This document shows, one piece after another, positions 22,554 through 34,148 of a stretch of 64,000 nucleotides of DNA. The stretch lies in the NCBI RefSeq assembly GCF_011039175.1, contig NZ_JAAKEN010000005.1:105614-169613 (forward strand), in the 5' to 3' direction. The stretch is from Slackia sp. ZJ119. GTDB lineage: Bacteria > Actinomycetota > Coriobacteriia > Coriobacteriales > Eggerthellaceae. A model generated the notes under the pieces. That model saw only the letters and a program-made list of their open reading frames with translations, was not told the origin of the DNA and made no database searches. Position numbers and translations under genes: made by a program. How positions within the stretch are numbered: the first letter of the stretch is position 1; every line of letters begins with the position of its first letter.

Positions 22554-23306
22554 TTACACGGCGGTGTTTTGACGGAGCCATTCGTACATGCATGCCGTGG
22601 CCGCCTGCGCGACGTTGAGCGACGCGATGGTCCCTTCGAGGGGCAGCTTCGCGAACAGGTCGCAGTGCTCGAGCACGAGGCGCGAGACGCCTTCCTGCTC
22701 GTTGCCCATGACGAGCGCGATCTTGCCCTTGAGGTTCGTCTTCCAGATGACCTCGTCGGTGTGCTCGGTGGCGGCCGCCACCCAAAAACCGGCCTTTTTC
22801 AAACGCTCGATGGACTGCACGAGGTTCGACACCTGCGCCACCGGCATGGCGGCGATGGCGCCGGCAGAGGTCTTGTACGTGGACGCCTCGACGCGAACGC
22901 TGCGCTTGTTCGGGATGACCAGGCCGGTCGCGCCGACCGCCTCGGCGCTGCGCACAACGGCGCCGAAATTGCCGGTGTCGGTGATGTGGTCGAGCAGCAC
23001 GACGAGGGCGCGGCCGTCGTGCGCGGCGGCGTATTCGTCGGCGGCGGCGATGATCTCGCCGATGCCCACGTAAGGGTAGGGCTTCGTTTCGGCCAAAACG
23101 CCCTGGTGGCTGCCGCGCTCCGAACGGTCGTCGAGGAAGCTGCGCGGCACCATGTCGATGCGCACGCCTTCGCGCTTCGCCTTGCGCATGATGTCGTTGA
23201 CGAGGGCGTCGCGCTTCACAAAGTCGCCAAGGTAGACGGCCTTCAGCGGGACCCGTGCACGGAACGCCTCGATGACCGGGCGCTTTCCTTCGATGTAGTC
23301 AGCCAT
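22554..23306 (-). CDS. rlmB: 23S rRNA (guanosine-2'-O-)-methyltransferase
   Basis: 250 residues from ATG at 23306 (GAAAGG upstream; the frame continues upstream without a ribosome site). SpoU-class TrmH family methyltransferase that modifies G2251 (E. coli numbering) of 23S rRNA. N-terminal substrate-binding domain (IEGKRPVIEAFRARVPLKAV), then the knotted domain with motif 1 (DHITDTGNFGAVVRSAEAVG), motif 2 (LVMGNEQEGVSRLV) and motif 3 (ASLNVAQAATACMYEW). In an operon with the YacP-like nuclease gene. A -10-like TACAAT lies at 23339-23344 on the minus strand. Confidence 0.93.
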   Translation of the reverse strand: MADYIEGKRPVIEAFRARVPLKAVYLGDFVKRDALVNDIMRKAKREGVRIDMVPRSFLDDRSERGSHQGVLAETKPYPYVGIGEIIAAADEYAAAHDGRALVVLLDHITDTGNFGAVVRSAEAVGATGLVIPNKRSVRVEASTYKTSAGAIAAMPVAQVSNLVQSIERLKKAGFWVAAATEHTDEVIWKTNLKGKIALVMGNEQEGVSRLVLEHCDLFAKLPLEGTIASLNVAQAATACMYEWLRQNTAV

Positions 23307-23462
23307 GAACAGCCTTTCATAACGCGATTCGTGTTGAGCCATTGTACCCAAACGCCCGGCCGGCCCAAGCCCGAACCGTCGCATCTTCGACAGAGACGCA
23401 CAAAGCGCAAAGGCGACGCGGGCGCAGGGCCGGCCGAGGCCGGCGCGGGCGCCCGCGTTCGC

Positions 23463-24383
23463 CTACGTTGGCCTTTCGCACCCGTCGTCAGGCGGCCTCG
23501 ACGCCTCTTCGCTCGGCGTTTCGCGCTCGGGGCGGCCCGCATGCGACCAGCCGCGGCCCTTTCGTTGGCGCCACGACAGCTTCGAACGCCGCGCCTTCGT
23601 CGGTTTTTCGGCGCCGCCGGCATGCAGAAACACGGCGACCGCCGACGAGGCGAGCCGCAGCGCCCGCCGCCCCATCGACTTCAAGCTGCGGCCCATCTTC
23701 CCGGCCCCGCTGCGCAAATGATGCGACAGCGCCGGATCGCTTGTGGTCTTCCAGTCGAAATACACGCTCCAGTAGCGCAGCGAGAACACGACGAACACGC
23801 ACACGATGCCCGCAATGGCCAGCGGAGCCTGCAGAAACGCCAGCAGCGTGAACGCCGCCGACCCGCCCAGGCCGGCCACCGCATAAAAATTGCTGCTCTG
23901 AAAGATCCCCGGCGTCTCCCCGACGCTCATGTCGCGCAAAGCTCCGCCGCCGACCGACGTGATGGCCCCGAAGATGACGGTCATCACCACGCCGTAGCCG
24001 CATTCGAAGGCCTTGCTCGCCCCCGCCAGCGCGAACAGCCCCACCGACAGCGCATCGGCGAAAAACACGGTGGCTTCCAGATGGCGAAACAGCCCCCGAA
24101 AATAGAACACGAAGAAGCACAGCGCGACGCAAATGAGGATCAGGTTCGGGTCGGACGTGAAATACACCCCGTGGTCCTGCATGAGCAGGTCGCGCGTGAT
24201 GCCCCCGCCATATGCCGTGAGCAGGCCCGATGCGACCGTTCCGACTATGTCGAGACGGCGGTCGCATGCGAACAAGGCGCCGGTCAGCACGCCGACGAGC
24301 ACCGAAAAGTAATCGATGCTCCAGGGAATTTCCAACATGCGCCCATCGGCGAACAGCGAATCGATCAGCGGTGCAGCATCCAT
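23463..24383 (-). CDS. TRIC-family trimeric intracellular cation channel homologue (UPF0126)
   Basis: 306 residues from ATG at 24383. Seven hydrophobic segments within residues 20-215 and two repeats with the family glycine/acid motif (LTAYGGGITRDLL and ITSVGGGALRDMS). Bacterial TRIC proteins conduct monovalent cations. The last about 90 residues form an unusual, very basic cytoplasmic tail (RSGAGKMGRSLKSMGRRAL, then an Arg/Pro/Glu-rich end). It starts 6 nt after the sensor kinase stop and shares its transcript; its ribosome site AAGGAA overlaps the kinase stop region. Co-transcription suggests ion homeostasis as part of the kinase response, an inference. Confidence 0.85.
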   Translation of the reverse strand: MDAAPLIDSLFADGRMLEIPWSIDYFSVLVGVLTGALFACDRRLDIVGTVASGLLTAYGGGITRDLLMQDHGVYFTSDPNLILICVALCFFVFYFRGLFRHLEATVFFADALSVGLFALAGASKAFECGYGVVMTVIFGAITSVGGGALRDMSVGETPGIFQSSNFYAVAGLGGSAAFTLLAFLQAPLAIAGIVCVFVVFSLRYWSVYFDWKTTSDPALSHHLRSGAGKMGRSLKSMGRRALRLASSAVAVFLHAGGAEKPTKARRSKLSWRQRKGRGWSHAGRPERETPSEEASRPPDDGCERPT

Positions 24384-24389
24384 AGTGCG

Positions 24390-26699
24390 TTATTCCTTCG
24401 TCGCGATTTCGTCATCGACAGAGCGCAGGCAGCGCTCGAGCACCCGGTCGAGCTCGCGCACGTCGACCGGCTTCGACAGAAAGTCGCTCATGCCCGCTTC
24501 GAGCGCACTCTTCCGGTCGTCGCTGAAGGCGTTCGCCGTCATCGCAACGATCGGCGGCAGGCGCTTCCCTTCCTCGGCGGCCCGGCGGCAGATTTCGCGC
24601 GTCGCCTCGACGCCGTCCAAGTGCGGCATTTTCATGTCCATGAACACCAGGTCGTAATAGCCTTCCGGCGCTTTGAGCACCATGTCTGTCGCCTCGTCGC
24701 CGTCGCACGCCTCTTCGACCTGGGCGCCGCGCCGACTGATCAGCTCGTGCGCGATCTCGCGGTTCAGCTCGTTGTCCTCGACCAGCAACACGCGACCCTC
24801 CACACGGACCTGCCGCTTCTCCTTCTTCTTCCTGCGATGCTCTTCAAGGTCCATCGCCGTGCGCAGCACTTCGCAAAGCTTCGATTTGAACAGGGGCTTC
24901 GTCACGAACAGCGAGATGCCCGCCTGTTGCGCCGCATCTTCCACTTCCTCCCAGTTGTAGGCGGACAGCAATATGATCGGCAGGTCGTCGCCTTGCTCGC
25001 GATGGATGGCCTGCGCCGCTTCGATGCCGCCCATGCCCGGCATCACCCAGTCGAGGACGACCGTCGCATACGGGTCTTTCTCCTGCTGCGCCTTCGCAAG
25101 CATCTCAAGCGCCTTGTAGCCGCTGTCTGCCGAATCGCCGCGCAGGCCCAAACCGGCAAGCATGGAAACGGCCTCTGAGCACACGTCCTTGTCGTTGTCG
25201 ACCACCAGTACGCGGCGGCCGCGCAAAGGCCGCATGTCGGGCCGATCGGATTCGGGCGCCACGCGAAGCGGCACGTTCACTGTAAACGTGCTGCCCACGC
25301 CCAGCTCGCTTTCGACTTCGATGGTGCCGCCCATCATCGCAATGACGTTTTTCGTGATGGCCATTCCCAGGCCCGTGCCTTCGATGTTGCTCTGTTCGAC
25401 CTCCGATTCGCGCTCGAACGGGTCGAACATGCGCTTGATGAATTCTTCCGACATGCCGATGCCTGTGTCCTGCACCACAAACGTGAACAGGCGGCAGCCC
25501 GACAAGTCGCTCGGCCCCTCTGAAATGGTGAAACGGACGGTGCCTTGGGGCGGCGTGTATTTGACCGCGTTGCCGATAAGGTTCACGAGCGCCTGGTTGA
25601 TGCGCATGGAATCGCCGACCACCCGTTCGCTTTCCATGTTGTGCGTCACCACTTCGAAATGCAAGCGCTTCGCCCGCACCTGCGGCTGCACGATGGTGAT
25701 GACCTCGTCGATGGATTCGGGGAAATTGAAGGCGTCTTCATTGAGGGCGATTTTGCCGCTTTCGATCTTCGACATGTCAAGTACGTCGTTGATCAGGCAC
25801 AACAGGTGTTTCGACGCAAGCGCTATGCGTTCGAGGCATTCTTCGATGCGCTTGTCGTCGTCAAGATGCGACCGCGCAATGGTCGTCAGGCCCACGATAG
25901 CGTTCATCGGCGTGCGGATGTCGTGCGACATGTTGGAGAGGAAAACCGATTTGGCTTCGTTGGCGTTCTCGGCCATGACGAGGGCCTGCTCGAGCGATTC
26001 TTGCAGATGCTCCTGCTGCCGGCGCCAGCGCCCGAGAAGCGTCAGATAGATTATCAGCGACGCAAAGACGGCAGCCATCAACACGCTCGCCCACACGAGC
26101 GTTTGGCTGCCTAGGCGCAAACTATGAGTGTACAAGTCATCGACGTCGTCGGTCGCCTCGGCAAGAATGCCGACGTCGATGGCGAGCAGGTGGTTCACCA
26201 GCGGATTTATTCGCTCGCGGTCGAACTTCGCAATGTCCTCGTCGGAAGCCGACTCGTCCGCGCAAAGCGCAAGGTACTCCTCCATCAGGCCTTGAAGCGT
26301 CGCGTAACCCCGCTCGATGCTTTCCGCCTCTTCCTTGTTGTGTTTGACGTGGTTTTCAAGAATGACGTCGAAGTTCTTCTGCAGGTTTTTGTCGATGGAA
26401 TCGTAGGTCTTCCGCAAGCTTTCGATGGAGGCTGCTGAACGCGCATACACCGGCCGCTCGGCAATGGTCCCCAGCTGGACAAGCAGCGTTTCCACGCGGC
26501 CCGCCGCCACCGATACGGGGTACGCCGTGGTGCGCAAAGCCTCGATGGAGCTGGTGATGGCGTTGACGTTTGAAAAAGCCGTCGCATAAAAGACGAGCAG
26601 CAAAACGATCAACAGCACTGCAACCACTGTCGGCAATCGAAACGATGACTTTCTGAAATTCCGTGACGCCTGCACGCCCTGATTCGTTTCCCTTGCCAT
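24390..26699 (-). CDS. Hybrid sensor histidine kinase with two receiver domains
   Basis: 769 residues from ATG at 26699 (AAGGAGG upstream). Two membrane helices (residues about 20-40, VVAVLLIVLLLVFYATAF, and about 185-210) enclose an extracytoplasmic helical sensor. Dimerisation/phosphoacceptor region FLSNMSHDIRTPMNAIVG (His near residue 257) and ATPase domain with N box (NLIGNAVKYTPPQG), G1 (DTGIGMS) and G2 (GTGLGMAI). Two receiver domains follow: RRVLVVDNDKDVCSE with Asp in VVLDWVMPGMGG, and RVLLVEDNELNREI with Asp in VFMDMKMPHLDG. No Hpt domain or separate regulator lies nearby, so the output partner is elsewhere. Upstream gene of a TRIC channel gene in the same transcript. Signal unknown. 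Confidence 0.92.
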   Translation of the reverse strand: MARETNQGVQASRNFRKSSFRLPTVVAVLLIVLLLVFYATAFSNVNAITSSIEALRTTAYPVSVAAGRVETLLVQLGTIAERPVYARSAASIESLRKTYDSIDKNLQKNFDVILENHVKHNKEEAESIERGYATLQGLMEEYLALCADESASDEDIAKFDRERINPLVNHLLAIDVGILAEATDDVDDLYTHSLRLGSQTLVWASVLMAAVFASLIIYLTLLGRWRRQQEHLQESLEQALVMAENANEAKSVFLSNMSHDIRTPMNAIVGLTTIARSHLDDDKRIEECLERIALASKHLLCLINDVLDMSKIESGKIALNEDAFNFPESIDEVITIVQPQVRAKRLHFEVVTHNMESERVVGDSMRINQALVNLIGNAVKYTPPQGTVRFTISEGPSDLSGCRLFTFVVQDTGIGMSEEFIKRMFDPFERESEVEQSNIEGTGLGMAITKNVIAMMGGTIEVESELGVGSTFTVNVPLRVAPESDRPDMRPLRGRRVLVVDNDKDVCSEAVSMLAGLGLRGDSADSGYKALEMLAKAQQEKDPYATVVLDWVMPGMGGIEAAQAIHREQGDDLPIILLSAYNWEEVEDAAQQAGISLFVTKPLFKSKLCEVLRTAMDLEEHRRKKKEKRQVRVEGRVLLVEDNELNREIAHELISRRGAQVEEACDGDEATDMVLKAPEGYYDLVFMDMKMPHLDGVEATREICRRAAEEGKRLPPIVAMTANAFSDDRKSALEAGMSDFLSKPVDVRELDRVLERCLRSVDDEIATKE

Positions 26700-26759
26700 A
26701 ATCGCCTCCTTATGGCCTCGTCCAGGTTTGTCGCCGCTGTCGCACATATACGGTGACAA

Positions 26760-26797
26760 TATAAAAGATGCCCCCGCATCATCCGATGCAGGGGCAT
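26760..26797 (-). terminator. Terminator of the parvulin lipoprotein gene
   Basis: ATGCCCCCGCATC (26768-26780) pairs with GATGCAGGGGCAT (26785-26797) with one mismatch. On the minus strand it is followed by CTTTTAT. The downstream side of the hairpin is the leader of the kinase gene. Confidence 0.8.
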
Positions 26798-26849
26798 GAT
26801 ATGAAGCCTAGTTGTTACGCTTCGTTGTGCCTTCCGAACAGGCGCTGCG

Positions 26850-28292
26850 CTATTCAGCAGCCGCTTCGCCGGTTTCAGCAGCAGCCTCGGCGCCTTCCTC
26901 GGCGGGGGCAGGAGCCTCCGGGGTTTCGGCGGCAGCTTCGGCACCGGCTTCAGCGCCGGCCTCGGCCTCGGCGCCAGCTTCAGCGGCGGCCTCAGCGCCT
27001 TCTTCGGCACCGGCAGCAGCTTCGGCGTTCGCATCCGCCGCACCGGCGGCCTGGTCGGCGGCCGCTTCTTCGCCTTCAGCGCCCTCGCCGGCAGCGGCTT
27101 CGGCGTCCGTCGCAGCGTTCTCGCCGTCGATGGCCGCGTCCTCAAGCGCACCTTCCTCGCCCTCGGCCGTAGTCTCGTACGCGCTCATGTCGATGTCGTA
27201 CGGCAAGCCTTCGGGCATCGGGTTCACGACGATTTCCGCCTTGCTGCGGTATTCCTCGAACCAGGTGTCGAACGAGCTGCTCTCGGCGCTTTCGGCCTGA
27301 GACTTCAGCTGCTCCTGGAATTCCTCGGGAAGCTGGCTCACATCGGTGATGCCGCCCTCGGGAACGACGTATATGTCGGTGCACTTGATGATGTGCGTGC
27401 CGAACTCGCTTTCAACCAGGCCGGAAACCTGGTCCTTCTCGAGACCGTCAAGAGCGGTCTGGTATTCGTCGACAAAGGTGGTGAAGCAGTCCCAACCCAC
27501 ATCGCCGCCGGCCTCGGCAGAGCCCGTGTCGGTGGAGTACTGGGTCGCAGCCTCTTCAAAGGTGATCTCGCCAGCGTTGATCTGGTCGAGCACTTCCTGG
27601 GCCTTTTCAGCGTCTTCAGCGGCGAACAGGATGTGGCTGGAACGGCGAGCGCCGTCAAAGAGATCTTCGTATTCCTGGGCTGCAGCCAGCAGGTCTTCGT
27701 CGGACGAACCCGCAGCTTCGCCTTCGCCTTCGCCCTCGGCCGCGCCTTCGCCAGATTCGGCGGCAACGGCTTCGGACAGCTTCTCCTGCAACAGGTTCGG
27801 CTCAAGAACGGTCTCTTTGTACTCTTCTTCGGTGAAGTTGGACGCCTCGAGGGCTTCCTGCCACGCCTCATCGCTGTCGAACTGCTCGCGAACCGAGGCG
27901 AGCTCTTCGTCAATCTCGGCCTGTTCGACCGTGATGCCATATTCCTCGGCAGCGGAGCGAAGCAGAATGTCGTTGGCATAGTAATCGATGACGTCTTCGC
28001 GGACAGACTCAGGCGTGTAGCTGTTCGAGGTCATCCATTCGGCCCAAGCGGCATCATCCTCAAGGCTCGCAGAAGCACGGAAATCGGCGATGTAGTCCGT
28101 CACGGCTTTTTCACCGATCTCGGTTCCGTTCACCGTTGCGGCAACGCCTTCGGACGTGTCCGAAACGGTGCTGTCGACACCTTCAGGAGCCGGTGCGCTC
28201 CCACCGTCGGAAGAGCAGGCCACCATGCAACCGCCCAGTGCCACCGAGAGTGCAAGGACGCCAGCAGTCCTCAGACGACGATACTTATACAT
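26850..28292 (-). CDS. Lipoprotein peptidyl-prolyl isomerase, parvulin type (PrsA/SurA-like)
   Basis: 480 residues from ATG at 28292 (GGGAGG upstream). Signal peptide with lipobox (LSVALGGC, Cys 22) for lipid anchoring outside the membrane. A SurA-N-like helical region starts with VAATVNGTEIGEKAVTDYI (residues about 50-150). The parvulin domain (residues about 215-315) begins RRSSHILFAAEDAEKA and includes GGDVGWDCFTTFVDEY and ESEFGTHIIKCTDI. Such proteins assist folding of exported proteins. Odd: an acidic Ala/Glu/Gly-rich, low-complexity C-terminus of about 115 residues (EAGAEAEAGAEAGAEAAAET), probably a disordered wall-spanning tail. Shorter acidic Glu/Ser insertion before the isomerase domain. 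Preceded by uvrB on the same strand, but with a 239-base gap. Confidence 0.88.
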   Translation of the reverse strand: MYKYRRLRTAGVLALSVALGGCMVACSSDGGSAPAPEGVDSTVSDTSEGVAATVNGTEIGEKAVTDYIADFRASASLEDDAAWAEWMTSNSYTPESVREDVIDYYANDILLRSAAEEYGITVEQAEIDEELASVREQFDSDEAWQEALEASNFTEEEYKETVLEPNLLQEKLSEAVAAESGEGAAEGEGEGEAAGSSDEDLLAAAQEYEDLFDGARRSSHILFAAEDAEKAQEVLDQINAGEITFEEAATQYSTDTGSAEAGGDVGWDCFTTFVDEYQTALDGLEKDQVSGLVESEFGTHIIKCTDIYVVPEGGITDVSQLPEEFQEQLKSQAESAESSSFDTWFEEYRSKAEIVVNPMPEGLPYDIDMSAYETTAEGEEGALEDAAIDGENAATDAEAAAGEGAEGEEAAADQAAGAADANAEAAAGAEEGAEAAAEAGAEAEAGAEAGAEAAAETPEAPAPAEEGAEAAAETGEAAAE

Positions 28293-28531
28293 AGATGTAT
28301 ACCTCCCTAGTACTTGTACAACTACTTCTACCTGCGGATGACAGCCTCTCCATTGCAGAAACGCTGTCCCCCTTACGTTTCCCGGAGGAAGAAGTCATTA
28401 GTCCAGCATTATGGCGCGAAGGCACCACCCATGGTTGCAGCAACTTGTTTTTTGCACATAATGATCATAGACAGTCTTTTGACTTGGCTTTATTGCAGTT
28501 TTGATACAGTTTTTCCTGCCGCTTTCACCCC

Positions 28532-30685
<2,154 letters not shown>

Positions 30686-30749
30686 GCTGACCCCTTCGCT
30701 TCCTGCATTCCCCGGGCCGGCGATGCAAGCCCGTTCTTTTTCTGGCAGC

Positions 30750-30787
30750 AGTCTACCACAGTTTTCACCAATAAGGAACACATGTTC
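30750..30787 (-). promoter_or_regulatory. uvrB promoter with LexA (SOS) box
   Basis: GAAC-ACAT-GTTC at 30776-30787 fits the Gram-positive/actinobacterial LexA consensus GAACRNRYGTTC. About 20 bases downstream on the minus strand is an extended -10 TGGTAGACT (TAGACT, 30750-30755). A transcript would begin near 30743, upstream of the GTG at 30685. uvrB is a classic SOS gene, which supports the assignment. Confidence 0.75.
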
Positions 30788-30964
30788 TCAAGATTTTCCG
30801 AAATTTTGTTCGCTTTTTCTCGGAAGGTACGCTATACTTGCGTTGCGACACGATCACCCATAGAACACTTGATCTTTGTTTTGAGGACCATGCACAACTG
30901 AATCGTTGTCCTACCGTTTCGTGAACGCTTGCCCGCCGCGCCAGGCAAGTCGACCGTCCGGCGC

Positions 30965-30970
30965 TATACT
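30965..30970 (+). promoter_or_regulatory. -10 element of the YeiH-type transporter gene
   Basis: TATACT in GGCGCTATACTCGG, 26 bases before the start codon; no clear -35. A second TATACT lies at 30833-30838. The 311-base gap 30686-30996 holds these and the uvrB promoter, no gene. Confidence 0.45.
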
Positions 30971-30996
30971 CGGCCCGCGACTATGAAGGAGGTGCC

Positions 30997-32163
30997 ATGA
31001 ACGCTGTCAAACAACTTGCCCCCGGCATAGGGATATGCCTGCTCGTCGCGTTGCCGTGCTGGTTTCTCGGCGAAGCGCTGCCCATCGTTGGCGGCCCGGT
31101 GTTCGCCATCCTGGCAGGCATGGGCATAGCGGCGTTTTGGAGCCAGCCGAAGCGCGGAAACATGCAGGCCGGCATCTCTTTCACCGGCAAAAAGGTGCTG
31201 CAGTGGGCGGTGATCCTGCTCGGATTCGGCCTGAACCTTGCCCAGATCGCCCGCGTCGGCGCCGAATCGCTGCCCATCATCGCATCGACCATCGCGACCG
31301 CGCTCATCGCCGCCTTCGTCATGCATCGCATTTTGCACACCGACGCCGCCATCGCCACGCTCGTCGGCGTCGGCTCGTCCATTTGCGGCGGCAGCGCCAT
31401 CGCGGCAACGGCGCCGGTCATTCGCGCCAAAGACGAAGACGTCGCCCAAGCCATTTCGGTCATCTTCCTGTTCAACGTGGTCGCAGCGCTCATCTTCCCC
31501 ACGTTGGGCAACCTGCTCGACATGTCGAACGAAGGGTTCGGCCTGTTCGCAGGCACGGCCGTGAACGACACGTCATCGGTGACGGCCGCCGCAGCCGCAT
31601 GGGACGGCATGCACCCGGGCGCGAATTCGCTCGACGACGCCACCATCGTGAAGCTGACGCGAACGCTTGCGATCATCCCCATCACGCTGGTGCTGTCGAT
31701 ACTCGTCGCCAGGCGCGACAGCAAGGCCTCCGCCGCGGCAGACGGCGCCAAAGCGACAGCGGTCGAGAGCGCGGCAGGCATACCGCATGCCGCTTCTCGA
31801 AAATCGGCAGTCGAGGGGCACGCCGTCGAGCGCGAAGAAGGCGCCGGCCAAAACGCTGGCGGCGCAGACGCCCCGCAAGGGTTCTCGCTCAAGCGAGCGC
31901 TGCCGAGCTTCATCGTCTTCTTCTTGGCGGCAAGCGTCGTCACGACCATCGCCGTGGCCTGCGGCGTAAACGCAAACGCGTTCAGCCCGCTCAAAACGCT
32001 GTCGAAGTTCTTCATCGTCATGGCGATGGCCGCCATCGGGCTGAACACCGACATCGTCAAATTGGTGAAAAGCGGCGGCAAGCCCCTGCTGATGGGGCTG
32101 GTCTGCTGGGTCTGCATCGCCGCCGTCAGCTTGGGAATGCAGCACCTGCTGGGACTGTGGTAG
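30997..32163 (+). CDS. YeiH-family putative sulfate exporter
   Basis: 388 residues from ATG at 30997 with GAAGGAGG 6 nt upstream. Integral membrane protein with about ten helices, starting [20 protein letters not shown]. Family blocks are visible: [36 protein letters not shown] and [16 protein letters not shown]. Between residues about 242 and 305 a hydrophilic, Ala/Glu/Arg-rich loop is inserted, longer than usual. Members are predicted exporters of sulfate or related anions; direct evidence is thin. Single gene, divergent from uvrB. Confidence 0.85.
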   Translation: MNAVKQLAPGIGICLLVALPCWFLGEALPIVGGPVFAILAGMGIAAFWSQPKRGNMQAGISFTGKKVLQWAVILLGFGLNLAQIARVGAESLPIIASTIATALIAAFVMHRILHTDAAIATLVGVGSSICGGSAIAATAPVIRAKDEDVAQAISVIFLFNVVAALIFPTLGNLLDMSNEGFGLFAGTAVNDTSSVTAAAAAWDGMHPGANSLDDATIVKLTRTLAIIPITLVLSILVARRDSKASAAADGAKATAVESAAGIPHAASRKSAVEGHAVEREEGAGQNAGGADAPQGFSLKRALPSFIVFFLAASVVTTIAVACGVNANAFSPLKTLSKFFIVMAMAAIGLNTDIVKLVKSGGKPLLMGLVCWVCIAAVSLGMQHLLGLW

Positions 32164-32495
32164 GCGCAGCGCAAAACGGCGCCATCTGCCACCCCGCCGA
32201 ACAGGCAAAACGGCAGGCTGCGAAAGCATCGGGGGGCCGCCGAACTTGCAGTGTGCCGCGATGCCGAGCCCGCAAGGCGACAGGCCGAGAAAGCGCAACG
32301 TGTCGTTCTGCCGGACTCGAAAAGCGGCGAGCTGCAGAAGCGAGACATTGCGCCGCCGAAATCGCAAGCCTGTTGCTCGGCTGCATTCGCAGCGCAAAGG
32401 ACCACGGAAGCGTGGTCTGCCGCCCCGTCGAATCCGCATCGAAGCAGACCATGCAAGCTCAGCCCGTTGCGCCGCCGTACCCGCAAAACGGCAGG
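32164..32495. other. Convergent intergenic region with a duplicated 21-bp piece of pdxR
   Basis: No gene seen. GCAAAACGGCAGGCT(G/A)CGAAA occurs at 32205-32225 and again at 32483-32503, the latter spanning the pdxR stop. It suggests a small duplication of the pdxR 3' end. No terminator-quality hairpin was recognised. Confidence 0.4.
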
Positions 32496-34013
32496 CTACG
32501 AAAACACCGCCTGTTCGAGAGCGGCAACGGCCGCATCGACGTCTGCCTGCGTCAGTGCGCTGTAGTCCACGACGAGCGTTCTGCGGGCACGGGCAAGCCG
32601 GCTTGGACCGCCATGGGCGTAAAACTGGTCAAGCGTTCGCACGGCCACGCCGTTGTTGCGCGCCATCTGGGACAACGACTGCCCGCTTGACACGGCCGAA
32701 GCAGGCAGCTCCAGCAAAAAGCCCAGCCCGTTGTCTTCGTTTTGCATGCGAGCCTGACGAAAAGGACCCGACTGCAGCCGCGCCGCCAACGCGTCGCGCA
32801 CGTCTCGTCCCGTTTTGCGCATGCGGCGCACGTGGCGCTCGAAATACCCCTCTTCCATGAAGCGGGCGAACGCGACCGATTCGATGGTTGAAACGGTCGA
32901 CGAGTAGAAGCCGAGCTTTTCGTCGAACGCATCCGACAGCGCCGGCGGCAGCACGAGATAGGCCAGGCGAAACGACGGCCCCATCGTCTTCGAAAAGGTG
33001 TTCACGTACAGCACGCGCCCGGCGGCATCCAAGCCGGCCAGCGGCGGCATCGCGCCTTTGGCCAGGCGAAACTCACAATCGTAGTCATCTTCGACAAGAT
33101 AGCGGTCCTCGCCGCGAGAGGCCCAGGCCAAAAGCTCGTAGCGGCGAGAAGCGCTGGTGACGGCCCCTGTGGGATAATGGTGCGACGGCATCAGATGCGC
33201 AACGCGGGCTTCGCTGGCGTAGAGCCAGTCGACCGACACCCCCTCGTCGTCAAGCGGCGCCTGGGAAAGCTGCACGCCATGGGCGCGGTAGATGCTCGAC
33301 AGGCGCGGGTACCCCGGGTTTTCGACGGCCCACGTGCCTTGGTGCCCCAGCAGCTGAATGACCAGGGAATACAGCGTCTGTGCTCCGGAAGCGACCACGA
33401 TGCGGTCGGGCGGAGCGTCAATGCCTCGGGTCTGGCGCACAAAACGGCTGATCTGTTCGCGCAGGCGCAGACAGCCTCGCGCCGGGGCAGGCGCAAGCAG
33501 CTCGTCGGCAGATTCCCGCGAGAGGGTCTGGCGCAGCGTTTTTGCCCAGGCGTCAAGCGGAAACGCGCCTGGCGCACCGCATGCGCCCGTCAGATCGAAG
33601 CGGCACGCAGCGGCAACAGCGGCCGAGCCGGCCAGGCCAGCGCTGCGGCTCGAGCCTGCTTCGTCTGCACGCCCAGCCAAGCCTCCGCCAAAGCGGCAGT
33701 CGCCAGCAACTCCCTCGGAGACCTCGTGTTCCCATGGATTCGCAGCGTCGATCCGAACGCATGCCGTCAAAGGCGTCCAGCTCACGAAATGGCCGCTTCG
33801 CTCGCGAACCTCCACGCATCCTTCCGCAACCAGCTGGCGATACGCCTCCTCGACCGTCGAAGAGCTGACGCCCAAAAGATCGGCAAGAGCCCGACGCGAC
33901 GGCAGCTTTTCGCCCGGAGACAAAACGCCGGCGACGATGTCGCTGCGGATCCGCTCGCACAAATACGCGCACTTCCCTTGCCCGTTTCGCTGAGCCATGT
34001 CGTACCCGATCAC
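32496..34013 (-). CDS. pdxR: PdxR-type MocR/GntR transcriptional regulator
   Basis: 505 residues from GTG at 34013, chosen because AGGAAGG lies 7 nt upstream; an ATG at 33998 lacks a good site. N-terminal winged HTH of the GntR type (PSRRALADLLGVSSSTVEEA, residues about 40-75), linker, then an aminotransferase fold-I domain with the PLP-binding lysine segment (LYVNTFSKTMGPSFRLAYLV) and VENPGYPRLS. It is divergent from pdxS-pdxT, the standard arrangement of PdxR, which senses PLP and controls B6 synthesis. Direct repeats in the shared promoter are likely its binding sites. Confidence 0.9.
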   Translation of the reverse strand: MIGYDMAQRNGQGKCAYLCERIRSDIVAGVLSPGEKLPSRRALADLLGVSSSTVEEAYRQLVAEGCVEVRERSGHFVSWTPLTACVRIDAANPWEHEVSEGVAGDCRFGGGLAGRADEAGSSRSAGLAGSAAVAAACRFDLTGACGAPGAFPLDAWAKTLRQTLSRESADELLAPAPARGCLRLREQISRFVRQTRGIDAPPDRIVVASGAQTLYSLVIQLLGHQGTWAVENPGYPRLSSIYRAHGVQLSQAPLDDEGVSVDWLYASEARVAHLMPSHHYPTGAVTSASRRYELLAWASRGEDRYLVEDDYDCEFRLAKGAMPPLAGLDAAGRVLYVNTFSKTMGPSFRLAYLVLPPALSDAFDEKLGFYSSTVSTIESVAFARFMEEGYFERHVRRMRKTGRDVRDALAARLQSGPFRQARMQNEDNGLGFLLELPASAVSSGQSLSQMARNNGVAVRTLDQFYAHGGPSRLARARRTLVVDYSALTQADVDAAVAALEQAVFS

Positions 34014-34045
34014 GTTTCGTCCTTCCTGCGCCGCTGTTTCTAATC

Positions 34046-34086
34046 TGGCATGGTTTTTGGCATGTTTAAATACTTCAAATTTGGCA
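34046..34086. promoter_or_regulatory. Direct repeats in the pdxR-pdxS promoter region
   Basis: TGGCATG at 34046 and 34058 (12 bp apart) and TGGCA at 34082 (24 bp further). Helically phased direct repeats are usual for MocR/PdxR-type regulators. Confidence 0.5.
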
Positions 34087-34148
34087 CTTATTATCATACC
34101 AAGAGTTCTCTATCCTGAACCGACCAGTCTTCAAATGAAAGGACGCCC

